Below are positions 12,288-21,639 of a DNA stretch of 64,000 nt, piece after piece. Position 1 is the stretch's first letter; every line of letters starts with the position of its first letter. Source of the stretch: Lithospermum erythrorhizon (Eukaryota > Streptophyta > Magnoliopsida > Boraginales > Boraginaceae); contig JADFUC010001685.1 in the NCBI GenBank assembly GCA_019722365.1, forward strand, positions 124,001 through 188,000, in the 5' to 3' direction. The notes beneath the pieces are model-generated. The model searched no databases and was not told where the DNA came from. It saw only the letters and a program-made list of their open reading frames with translations. The position numbers and the translations under genes are program-made.

Positions 12288-12635
12288 TACATAGAAGGTT
12301 TCAAATCTGAATTGTTAGTTAATTACTAATATAATTTCAGATAGTGTAATTATAGTGGTCTATGTTAGTGACATCGTAATTATCTAATCCTTGATATTGT
12401 CACATGTGTTTAGTATGAATTTCGAAAATAATGAATGTTGCGCGTTAAATCGTATTTAAGCGATCCCAAAATATGGACTGATATCTGGCGTTATCGGCTT
12501 TCGGGCATATTATAACGTTTGAGTGACTTTGAAAGTAAGCTACTTGATAACTTGTATTTATCACAGGGTAAAGCTAACTAGATTCGCTCTTGATGCTCTT
12601 AAGCAAATTACTTCATATGAATTATTAATGCTAAG

Positions 12636-12908
12636 CTAGTCATGTTTAGAATGCCCAATGCCGGGACTGTGTCCTGGCTTCGTAGGACGAAAAGAATCAA
12701 GATGTCCTTTAGTAGCATTTCCTTCAGGCTTCTCTATCAATTCACTAGGGCTCCCCCCCTCTGTTGATGCATATGTTACTTTCGCATCAATGTGGATGTT
12801 TATGCTTCTTCTTTTAATAGCCAAACGTCTTCCTTCAAACCCAAAAACAACATTTGGGAGAATAAGTACAAGGAAAAACAATGTAATAAAGATTTTGGAA
12901 TTTGCCAT
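12636..12908 (-). CDS. CEP peptide hormone precursor, single domain
   Basis: This intronless frame of 90 codons plus stop encodes a secreted C-terminally encoded peptide (CEP) precursor. I chose the ATG at 12908, because the two codons before it (TTG CGA) do not supply an earlier Met. Residues 1-23 form a signal peptide with a strongly hydrophobic core (FITLFFLVLILPNVVFG). A variable basic and polar region follows. The CEP domain DSFRPTKPGHSPGIGH sits at residues 71-86, with only SKHD after it. In the family, the 15-residue peptide is released, proline-hydroxylated and perceived by CEPR receptor kinases, with roles in nitrogen-demand signalling and root development. These family facts are established; for this gene they are inferred. 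A TATA box lies upstream at 13018-13027. Confidence 0.92.
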   Translation of the reverse strand: MANSKIFITLFFLVLILPNVVFGFEGRRLAIKRRSINIHIDAKVTYASTEGGSPSELIEKPEGNATKGHLDSFRPTKPGHSPGIGHSKHD

Positions 12909-13017
12909 TCGCAAGAAAGAAATATGTTTAATTTCCTAACTTACTAACGATTTTAACTTTGATGAAAAGTGACTATCGGAAAGTGTGTGTATACTTACAA
13001 GCACTAAAAACGACACT

Positions 13018-13027
13018 CTATTTATAG
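13018..13027 (-). promoter_or_regulatory. TATA box of the single-domain CEP gene
   Basis: The minus strand reads CTATAAATAG, a strong plant TATA box. It lies about 110 bases before the ATG at 12908, which predicts a 5' leader of roughly 75-85 bases. Confidence 0.75.
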
Positions 13028-13655
13028 GGGTCTAAGAGATTGTGTGGTTATCAAATGTTATAAAACTGTACTCTCTCTCTAGTTTTTTTATAATTATCGT
13101 TTTAACAAAAAAAAATAAAAAAATTATAGTTGTCGTTTTAAGAATTCGTCGTTTAACGTAATAAATAATATTTTTTATATTTTATTATCTTTTACTAACT
13201 TTGCATTTTAAATAAGCAATGAAACCCAAATATCTTATTTTAATTAATTGTGGGTATATATTTTCGTCTGATTTTTGATAGTATGGCATTTTACGTAAAT
13301 GTTATGATAAAGAACTGAGAGTGTCAATTTTAATTTAATCCCCAATAGTCTAAGAGTCCCAGTCTAATAATAATTCCCAAAATTTCATAAGAAGTCACAT
13401 ACAACATGGTCCGAACTTAACGATGACTTAAAAGATTCGACGACTAATTTAGAACTAAAAGAAAAGAGAAGATTTTGAGCATGCATGTGACATTATCCCA
13501 AGGTCCAAGGAAAATTGAGGTGTGCAAGTGCATGCTGCTAGCATTACATTAAGATAGGTCAGTGGACATACAGAAAGAATCTCGACTTGTGAGTTGTGAC
13601 TCTGGCAACCTTCGAACAGTGTCGACATAGAGTATGGACATAGAACATGCATTCA

Positions 13656-13659
<4 letters not shown>

Positions 13660-13687
<28 letters not shown>
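13660..13687. repeat. (TA)n microsatellite
   Basis: About 13 uninterrupted TA dinucleotides are present. The repeat abuts the left inverted arm that flanks the copia fragment. Confidence 0.95.
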
Positions 13688-13690
<3 letters not shown>

Positions 13691-13820
13691 GAATAATAAC
13701 TTTTGGATTGCAAAAATAATATTTTATAAAATATATACATAATAAATCTTATGGGCCCATGCCTATACTATGGACTAATAATACTACAAAATACAATCAT
13801 ATAATAAACAACTTCTTGTC
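13688..13820 (-). repeat. Inverted LTR-like arm (left)
   Basis: The reverse complement contains TTTATTATATGATTGTATTT, then TGTAGTATTATTAGTCCATA, then GTATAGGCATGGG. The same run appears at 15020-15080 in the forward direction. Similarity continues outward through the TATTTTGCAAT-like and GTTATTATT segments. The arm is therefore an inverted copy of the right-hand LTR-like sequence. Confidence 0.75.
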
Positions 13821-13899
13821 TTCTTTCAAAGTTGGCGCGTCTGAGTGTGAATGTCTGAAATTGACATTGTCATCCGTGGTTTTGGTGAACAATCATCAA

Positions 13900-15002
13900 A
13901 ACAGGCGAAATTGAAACATGAGGCGTAGAAATAGTCTACGTCGCATCCCCAGGATTCGAAGGAGCCGCCGCGGTGAGTGTGTCGACTCCGTAAGTCGTTG
14001 TATGGCTTGAAGCGGGCTCTGCGTTCTTTGGTTGCCCCTAGTGGCGGCGCTTTGTGCAAATATGGTTTGCAATGCGGTCTTACCAGTTATTCCTGTTTAC
14101 TTACTGTCATCAGGGAGTCCGGTTGAATGTCTTGGTATATGTGGATGATCTAATTATTTCGGGCAATAATTCGAAGCAGCTTCACACTTTCAAGCAATAT
14201 CTGAGCACTTGTTTCAAAATGAAGGATTTGGGTAAGTTGAAAAAAATTGGGTATCGAAGTAGCACGGCTTGAAAGGTATTTCTATGGCAGAAGTATGCTG
14301 GATATTGGCCCCGAATCGGGAGCGTGAGGGCAAAACGGTTGCGTTCCGATGGAAGAACCATGTTCCTACGAGAATCACTTCTGGGCGATGGTAGCAAATA
14401 TCGGCGATTGGTAGCGGCTACTTTGTGTTGGCTTTTACTTTCGACGATTTGTATTTGATGCATGTTTGTCTCGGTTTTTACGAGCGAAGATCATTGGTAT
14501 TACGCTGCCGAGTGGGTTCGATATCTCGAAGTGCTAGAGGCGGTGTATTCTTTGAGCGTGATCTGCGGCTCTCGGGGATGGAGTGATTCAGTTAGGCGTG
14601 TCACCAGACGGGATGGTTAACGTATCTTGGTTCTTCGTCATGGAATCAAAGAAGCGAGGATCACGGTATCTGCTCCTCTTAGAGCGAATATGAGAGGCTT
14701 TAAGCTGGGTGACATCTTGTTGAAATGGTTGAAAGGTTTGTTAGGATTTGGAATTGTCGCGATTAATAAGCCTATGCGGGTATCTTGTGATAGTGGTGGT
14801 GATTGCGTTATGAATCCCGTGTTTAAATTTCAAAAACATGAAGTGGATTGCCATTTTTTATGCGGGGATGGATTGCCAGTGGGACTATTTCTACGTCTCG
14901 TAGGCATTCAGTTCAGAACATTGATTTGTTCACAAGCAGATTAGAGACAGCAGTTTGAATTTAAATAAGTTAGAGTTCTTGTCTGTGAAACTTGAGAGGT
15001 GG
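13900..15002 (+). pseudogene. Ty1/copia reverse transcriptase/RNase H fragment
   Basis: The plus-strand frames read LRKSLYGLKRAL and CKYGLQ (about 13985-14070), then RLNVLVYVDDLIISGN and FKMKDLGKLK (14120-14240). These are the copia RT motifs SLYGLKQA and YVDDLIISGN. Further on, LKWLKGLLG, NKPMRVSCDS, NPVFKFQKHEVDCHF and a final FRTLICSQ correspond to copia RNase H to the end of pol. A purine-rich stretch precedes TGTTGAATAAGA at 15003, which looks like a 3' LTR start. Gag, protease and integrase are absent, and frameshifts and stops break the frame, so it is a 5'-truncated, dead copy. Confidence 0.85.
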
Positions 15003-15140
15003 TGTTGAATAAGACAGTAGTATTTATTATATGATTGTATTTTGTAGTATTATTAGTCCATAGTATAGGCATGGGGCCAGTAAGGTTTATGATGCTATAT
15101 ATTTTGTAAAAGCATTATTTTGCGATCAAGAGTTATTATT
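15003..15140 (+). repeat. LTR-like arm (right) of the copia fragment
   Basis: It begins TGTTGAATAAGACAGTAGTA directly after the RNase H end and a purine-rich stretch, as expected for a 3' LTR. It pairs as an inverted repeat with 13688-13820. A weaker third copy in the left-arm orientation is visible around 15208-15258 (TGGACTAA, ACAATCATACAATAAACGAC). The full LTR end could not be placed. Confidence 0.7.
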
Positions 15141-15258
15141 ATAGCGATGCGGGTTGAGGCCTTCGCTTTTTGAATGCAAAATAATGTTCTCTCACATCAA
15201 AAACCGCCACAGGCCATGTTGGACTAACGCAAAACAATCATACAATAAACGACAACTC

Positions 15259-16785
15259 TATATCTTTTTCCTCTATCTATTAATAAAAAAAATTCACCAA
15301 AAAGATATTGAAAGGATTTGCCGTATATATAAGCTTTTTCGTTTAAAGTCTGATGTCGTTCGAGTGTTGTTTAAAGTTTGATGTCGTTCGATTTTACCAT
15401 ATAAGCTTTTTCCTCCATCCAACTTAGGTGTGAGTTTTTAACATAAAATTGGTCACTCCAAATGTCACAGGCCACGGTAGCAACAAACGTTGTAATTCAT
15501 TAATGTAGGCAAGTCTGATGAATTTGGCCAATGCGAATTTTTGACCTAAAATTTTCGTAAATGTATTGATAAATTGTAAATTTTGCATATATAAAATGTG
15601 AGTTATTGATAAATTTTGCAGCAAATGATATTCGAAATTTCATTTATAATTAATAAAAATAAGTTTCTAAAAATTGAAAATGTTATTATTACTCTATTAA
15701 AGGCCTGTTTTCAATTTCTCATCAAATTCTGTCTCTAATGATTGGCCCTGAATAATTTTGCCCCTATGACTACTTATTTCGCCTTCTTATTATTGGCAGT
15801 AATGGGCCTTGAGAGTTGATATTATTAGTTACCCACTCAGTACTTGGGTCGACTGCTGATCGAGATCCAATGAAAAGAATGGTTGACTCTGCTTTGATCT
15901 CTCTTGTCTATGAAAGTTCCCATTTCTTTATTACCAATGCCCATAGACCGTTCACTAAAAGCAGAGGTTAGGTTTCAATACAAATATACAAGTGAACATT
16001 TTTGGAAATGGAAGTTCTGAAGATACTCAAATGATTGTCCAAAGACAAAGGGAAAGAATAAATACAGTATTAGTAATTTTCTAGTAGACATGGTTACTTT
16101 CCACAATGCAAAGATCTTTGAGATGTGACCGGGGTATGTTCGTATTGGATCAACAATATTTTCCCTATAAGGCTATACCCCTATATATTTTGCATCACAA
16201 AAATGAATTATGAATGGAAAAATCTCAATGTCTTAATATGTTTGTTAAAATGTTCATTCCTGCATTAACCATGTAAGTCTAAGACTTTATTAGCAAAAAA
16301 AAGATTTGACCCTTGTTATGGTAAATATTCGAATACGGAACTTCACTGCAAGTAACACCCGTTGGATACTATGATAACGATACAATCAGTAGTTTCTTAT
16401 ACTTCTTAATTACCGATTTGAATCCCAGATATTTGAGGGCAGACATAGCAATCTCCAAATAATGACCTTTAACGGATTAATCCCCAAAAATGACCCAAGT
16501 GTTATAGTATAGTCCCAAAAGTGAAAAATATTGTAGTATGATCTAGAAAAATGATAACTTTTCGACTTTCTGAGATATCTACGAAAAGTTGTCAAACACA
16601 GGAATTGTTACAACAATGTAATAATGAATTTCGTCTGTTTAGGATTCATATTTATTTGAGATCAAATCGACTTAATTATGTTTTTATTGATTTGATAATG
16701 CTCTCCCTGTTTGAACCAAACTTGAAAAGCTTTAGTGATTTAAACGTGAAAGGTTCAATATGAAGTTAATGAAAATATATACTCC
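15259..16785. other. Intergenic DNA with no recognised gene
   Basis: Only short shadow frames are present, for example 15424-15624 and 16410-16595 on the minus strand. No family motif, RNA gene or transposon end is evident. Confidence 0.4.
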
Positions 16786-16786
16786 C

Positions 16787-16870
16787 TCCATCCTAAAAAG
16801 TATGTCCCATTTTTGACTTTTCAGTTTCAAGATAAAGTTAAACGTAAATATCTATTCTATCTAGTAAAAT
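16787..16870. mobile_element. Stowaway-like MITE end (fragment)
   Basis: The sequence TACTCCCTCCATCCTAAAAA is the typical plant mariner/Stowaway terminus. I did not find a confident partner end within 400 bases, so this is probably a truncated or very diverged copy. Confidence 0.5.
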
Positions 16871-17756
16871 TATAAAGTTGATATTTGAAAATATATTAGG
16901 CTTGAATACAACAGATCTTATATCTTATTTAACATCAGCCCAACCAATTAATAGTTAAGTTCTCGAGATTTGGAATCTAAAATAAACAGAAATATAATAC
17001 TACTTTTAGAGAGGGAGAAATTACCCATATATCATTTTTCAGGAGAATAATATCAAGATGATCATTACAACATAAATTTATTTATTTGAATTAAAAGAAA
17101 TAATAGTGATTCTAAACTTATCCCACAAATGACTTGGACATGAGTGATGAAGTGCCACACTTACTAGGTCTAAGAGCTTGTTCATTATCATCACAACATA
17201 TATAAAGAGTCATTCCGATTGCCAAATTAGTTTAGATGGTGATCAATTCTAATAATTTAATTTGGTAATTGATACTATTTCAATTGCAGGCTTCAAATTG
17301 CAAATATCGCACCAAGCAACATTCGGGTTTTTGAGACCATAGTTTCAAGTTCATTATTATTTTATGTTATCATTATTATTACAACGTTTATTGTGTAATA
17401 TTGAGAACTCATCATTCATTTAGTAAAGATTAAACTGTAATGTAGAACCCATGATAATTTACACATAATGCAGATACTCATTCCCTGCTTAATGATTTAT
17501 CACAATAATAATGTTGAAACGAATGTTCTATTCGTCAACTTATACATAATAACCAACTAGCTTAGAGAACACATTGTAATACATACACAAGCTAACTAAA
17601 ATTTAACTTTGCAAAACCTATTGAAACATACAGCTAGAGAACATGATGAATTAACTTATTAACATAACATGCTCGATTAACAATAACTATGAAGATAAAT
17701 ATCCTAGCTATCTAGAGGTATTTAATTGATCAATTGAACATCTATGAATTCTTGAA
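16871..17756. other. Intergenic, downstream of the two-domain CEP gene
   Basis: No coding or RNA feature is visible. The final few hundred bases presumably include the 3' UTR of the minus-strand gene that ends at 17757. Confidence 0.4.
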
Positions 17757-18140
17757 TTATGGGTTGTAACTCTTTTGAAAATTATGGCCTACTCCAGGGC
17801 TGTGACCGGGTGTCGTGGGGCGAAAATCGTCGGTCCTCCCAGTGGCCGAGTAGGGTCTGCCACTAGAAACAACGTTGGTTTCAGATTCTGAGTGAGAGTG
17901 ACCAATTCCAGGATTGTGCCCTGGATTAGTTGGTCGAAATTCACCATTTTTCCCATTGTTGATAGCCTCATGTCCCAAATTATGTATCGTTTTTTCTTGC
18001 ATTGAAGGATGTGGAACATCATTTTTGTGGTCTGTTGAGGCTTTGAGTTGTCTACCCTCAACTAGTACACTTTCATGGCTGCATGATAAAACAGTAAGAA
18101 GGAAATAAATGGCAAGGAATTTTTTGGTAACAACAACCAT
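17757..18140 (-). CDS. CEP peptide hormone precursor, two domains
   Basis: This is an intronless frame of 127 codons plus stop, starting at an ATG at 18140. Residues 1-20 are a hydrophobic signal peptide (KKFLAIYFLLTVLSCS region), followed by the EGRQLK segment common behind CEP signal peptides. Two CEP domains follow: EFRPTNPGHNPGIGH at residues 67-81 and DFRPTTPGHSPGVGH at residues 105-119. A polar linker separates them and an eight-residue tail ends the protein. Each domain would yield its own 15-residue secreted peptide. The first has Asn in place of the usual Ser in PGHSPG, so the two products should differ. It lies about 4.8 kb from the single-domain gene on the same strand, which suggests a local CEP cluster. 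A TATA box lies at 18283-18292. Confidence 0.93.
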   Translation of the reverse strand: MVVVTKKFLAIYFLLTVLSCSHESVLVEGRQLKASTDHKNDVPHPSMQEKTIHNLGHEAINNGKNGEFRPTNPGHNPGIGHSHSESETNVVSSGRPYSATGRTDDFRPTTPGHSPGVGHNFQKSYNP

Positions 18141-18282
18141 TATTGAAGTTTTAAAAAGATTTTTTTGTAGATTGTTTTTTGCCCTAAAAGAATTTGCTAT
18201 AGGTTTAAAATGGAAAATGATGCGATACTAGTTGTAAATGTTGATAGGAGAAGTGGAATGGTTTTTTGATTGACAGTCGTAG

Positions 18283-18292
18283 GTATTTATAG
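18283..18292 (-). promoter_or_regulatory. TATA box of the two-domain CEP gene
   Basis: The minus strand reads CTATAAATAC. It lies about 140-150 bases before the ATG at 18140, which predicts a leader of about 110 bases. It is almost identical to the TATA box of the other CEP gene. Confidence 0.7.
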
Positions 18293-20421
18293 TGTATGTT
18301 GGGCAGAATATGAGGGAATTGACCTCTAAATTTATAATGGTGTAGGCCTTATGGAAGAGAGAACATGCTTGAGGCATCATTTCAATAAACAGTATCATGT
18401 TGGATTGCCTTTGCAGTTGCTAATGTAAGTAGACTGGTTAATGTGTTATCATTCGTAACTAGCTAGAAAGAAGACTGCTTTTATTCCATAAGATGAATTT
18501 ACATCTTCTATGGAGCATACCCTGTAATAATCCCAAACAACAAATGGGAAAATACACTTGAATCCTTTACATGAAATAAAATACATGGCTAAATTATTTT
18601 AAATTATGTTGTATATTATGTATTGAGTAATTATCTGATGCTATACATATGATATCCCTTAAAATATGATCTTGAAAATGTGAAGCTGTGGGCCAAAAAA
18701 GTAAACATCGAAATGGGATAGAATCAGGACGGGAAAATACAAATCAAACTAAAATATGCCTTACTTAAAATGTCAACATTAAAGCCCCAATCTAGATAAT
18801 CTCCCAATTGGTTGCGTCTACGTTTTTTCTAACGTCCTAAAATTCGTCACAAAAGCAAAGGTCAAATCACAACATGAAAATCATAAAAAGCAAATTGCAA
18901 CTTAATTATACAATATTGAATTTCCACCCATATATATTTAGCATGGGTACAGGGTCATCTTGCACCAAATAACATGACCCCATGTTCCCACATTTTTCGT
19001 CCTAAGCACCAGGATCCTAGCGAATCCCATCTTTTAGTTAACTATTTAGCAAAGGTCCCAAAAAGATATTGTAATAAATTCCAACTTGATACTCCATAAA
19101 AACTAAAAAAACAAAGTTTGTTTTGTAAAGGATGGCTAACATGAACAGCCGTAATTTGCCCAATCAACTTTTGTTTTATTAATCATGGCCAGTCAAAGCA
19201 AATTGGCATTTCATAAAGTTCTACCTTTCACCCTTTTCCGGTAGTTGTGACTTGACTGCCACATATTGTATTGACCCGTGTTTTTTCATGTAATTAGTAA
19301 GACACAAATATCATGGTGAATATTCTAGTAAAAATGAATCTATCTCAATATATTTTTCCCTTTATATTTTATCATTCATCTTGCAAATTATATTATTCTA
19401 TAATAATGTGAAAACTAATATGATTATTGTCTCCTTTTAGATTCTAAGGTTTAATTAAGAATAAGACAAAATATGAAAGAGCAAATGTAAATCGAATTCA
19501 AAATATCAAAAACGGAATGAGAAAAGGAAAATGTCCATCAAAATCATGGCAAAAGTCGAGGAAATTGACACTAGTTACCATTTTCATCAGAATTTTAAAC
19601 ACACTATTTGATCGGCATTAGTTAAAAATGGTTGATCAAATAATTGTCAATGGTTTATTGATTTTATTGAAAAATTTATCATAATACTGTTATTAAATGA
19701 TTGTTCGAGCATGAATTTTTGATAGTTGTAATTTTTAAATTTTGACCTTAAATATATTTGTTTATGTTAATATTTGATAAAAAAATATATCAATGAAAAT
19801 AATTTGAAATATGTATTTTATTGATACTTGGTTTAAATAAATATTATACAATACAAATAAAAAAAATTCACCTCGAAGTTTAAATGTATTAAAAAGTCAA
19901 AAGTTTAAAAAAAGAGAGTAATATTTATTTCATTAACTAGTATGGACCATTCTCGTTTCAGTCACCTCCGCATTTATTTTAATGATCTAGTTTTAAAATT
20001 ATTAGGTTAAAATAATGATATATTTCATCATTTTTAATACTAACATTTTGTACATTTAATATTTCACACTTGTGCATATTAACTTTTTTCTTTGTTTGTC
20101 TACTTTCATATTTTCTAATACTTGTAGGCTGTAGCTAACTTTAAATAATTAATTCTGTAAAAATCAAGGTGGGTCAATTAAATAAAGATGAAGCTTTTAT
20201 AATTATTAATTTGGTGTATCACTTTACTTTCTACAAGTTAAATAAAAGCAATGGATGATCTATGAGTTTGGTATAGTCCCTGGTTCCGGCCGTCAATGTC
20301 TTCAAAGTTCAAATCGAATAAGAAAATGGAATTATTTAAGATTCTTTAACTAAAGTGGAATGGTTGGCTCCAAATGTTGGGGAGGGCTATTGGAACCTTC
20401 TCCATGGACTACTTTATAGTA
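18293..20421. other. AT-rich intergenic DNA with a MITE-like remnant
   Basis: No exon or RNA gene is evident. Around 19755-19920 lies a remnant with the core ATATTATACAATACAAATAA, which recurs at 38445 and 46080 and marks a dispersed MITE-like family. The remnant ends in AAAGAGAGTAATATT. Confidence 0.45.
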
Positions 20422-20631
20422 CTTTCCTCTGTTTAATTAATCATCTAACAAAAATTTATTATTTTATTATAATTGATCATATAATTTTTCTTTGCATTGA
20501 AGTTAAAAAAAATTATTTTTTGTCACCTAATATTCTTATCTTCGATGGTTGATAATTTTTTAAGTAATTATTATTATATCTTATTAAAGTACTTTTAAGC
20601 TAGATGATCAATTAAATTAATACGGAAGGAG
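20422..20631. mobile_element. Stowaway-like MITE, about 210 bp
   Basis: The left end is CTTTCCTCTGTTTAATTAAT, then CATCTA. The reverse complement of the right end is CTCCTTCCGTATTAATTTAA, then TTGATCATCTA. Both ends are flanked by TA, the Stowaway/mariner target duplication. It contains no coding sequence. The 65-codon plus-strand frame that overlaps it is a by-product. Confidence 0.6.
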
Positions 20632-20910
20632 TAATAGATATTATACCTTCTATTCTTTAATTGGCATTTTCAAATGTAAGACAAGACTTTGACTATAATA
20701 ACTTATATTCCATAAAAAAAAAAAATTGTCTATTTTCACCTTTGATTATAATAACACTCCTATTATATATAAAAATTATCTACTTTGATCTTTTTTTCAT
20801 TATTTGTCCTATTTTATCATTTTATATATATTTTAGAAAATATGTTACTTCTATTAAAATGGACTTATATAGTAGCATATGAACTTATAATACTAGATGA
20901 TTGCTTCAAA

Positions 20911-21004
20911 AATTTATATGTGCTAATGCTTAAATGATCAAATTAAACTATTGTATGAATTTATATGTGCTAGTGTTTAGATGATCAAATTAAACTATTG
21001 TATC
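20911..21004. repeat. 47-bp tandem duplication
   Basis: Two adjacent 47-base copies start with AATTTATATGTGCTA and end with ATTAAACTATTGTAT. They differ at only a few positions, so the duplication is fairly recent. Confidence 0.9.
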
Positions 21005-21639
21005 ATGTAAAATCTTGGTCTCAACGAATTTATCATCTTAACTGAACATAGATACATTTTGAACGTTAAATTCCATAAAGATTACTGAATTTGTGAGGAC
21101 AACTACCCAAGTGATAAACTAACAGGGCAGACTTTATGCGTTAGCTTGCAGGCAAAATAATTTTTTTAAGATCCTAATGTTGTTTTAACCATCCCCTATC
21201 GCAAATTCAAAACCGCTTAAGTAAATTCGATTATCTCTGCAGTCAAAATAATAAGGCAAAATTATTCACATCTATTACTCCATCAATTTTAAAATGTCAA
21301 TTTTTGATATTGTTATTTACATTGTTAAATTCTAAATTCAAATATTTATATGTATATACTATAGTATTTGTATAATATAGAAATAATACATATAAGTAAC
21401 ACTACTATTTTCGTTCATAGAATTTACTAACAGCCATATCAAAAGCGTTTTCAGCATCCCAGGGGGCAGGACCCAGGATATGTTCCATAAGATAACTATA
21501 TTTGACGATATTCACAAAGTTCAAATTCTGCATAGACAACTACAGAATATATGCATAGAAAAGCCTGACATTCAGTGGAATTAAGGTCTAATCAATTAAA
21601 TCAATAAATGCAGTATGATATAAATCCTAAGATTCAACA

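Noticed and set aside
12658..12939. Plus-strand 93-residue frame opposite the first CEP gene
   Set aside because: It is the antisense shadow of a clear CEP precursor with signal peptide and conserved domain.
17789..18108. Other frames overlapping the two-domain CEP gene
   Set aside because: They are shadows; only the frame starting at 18140 has both the signal peptide and the two CEP domains.
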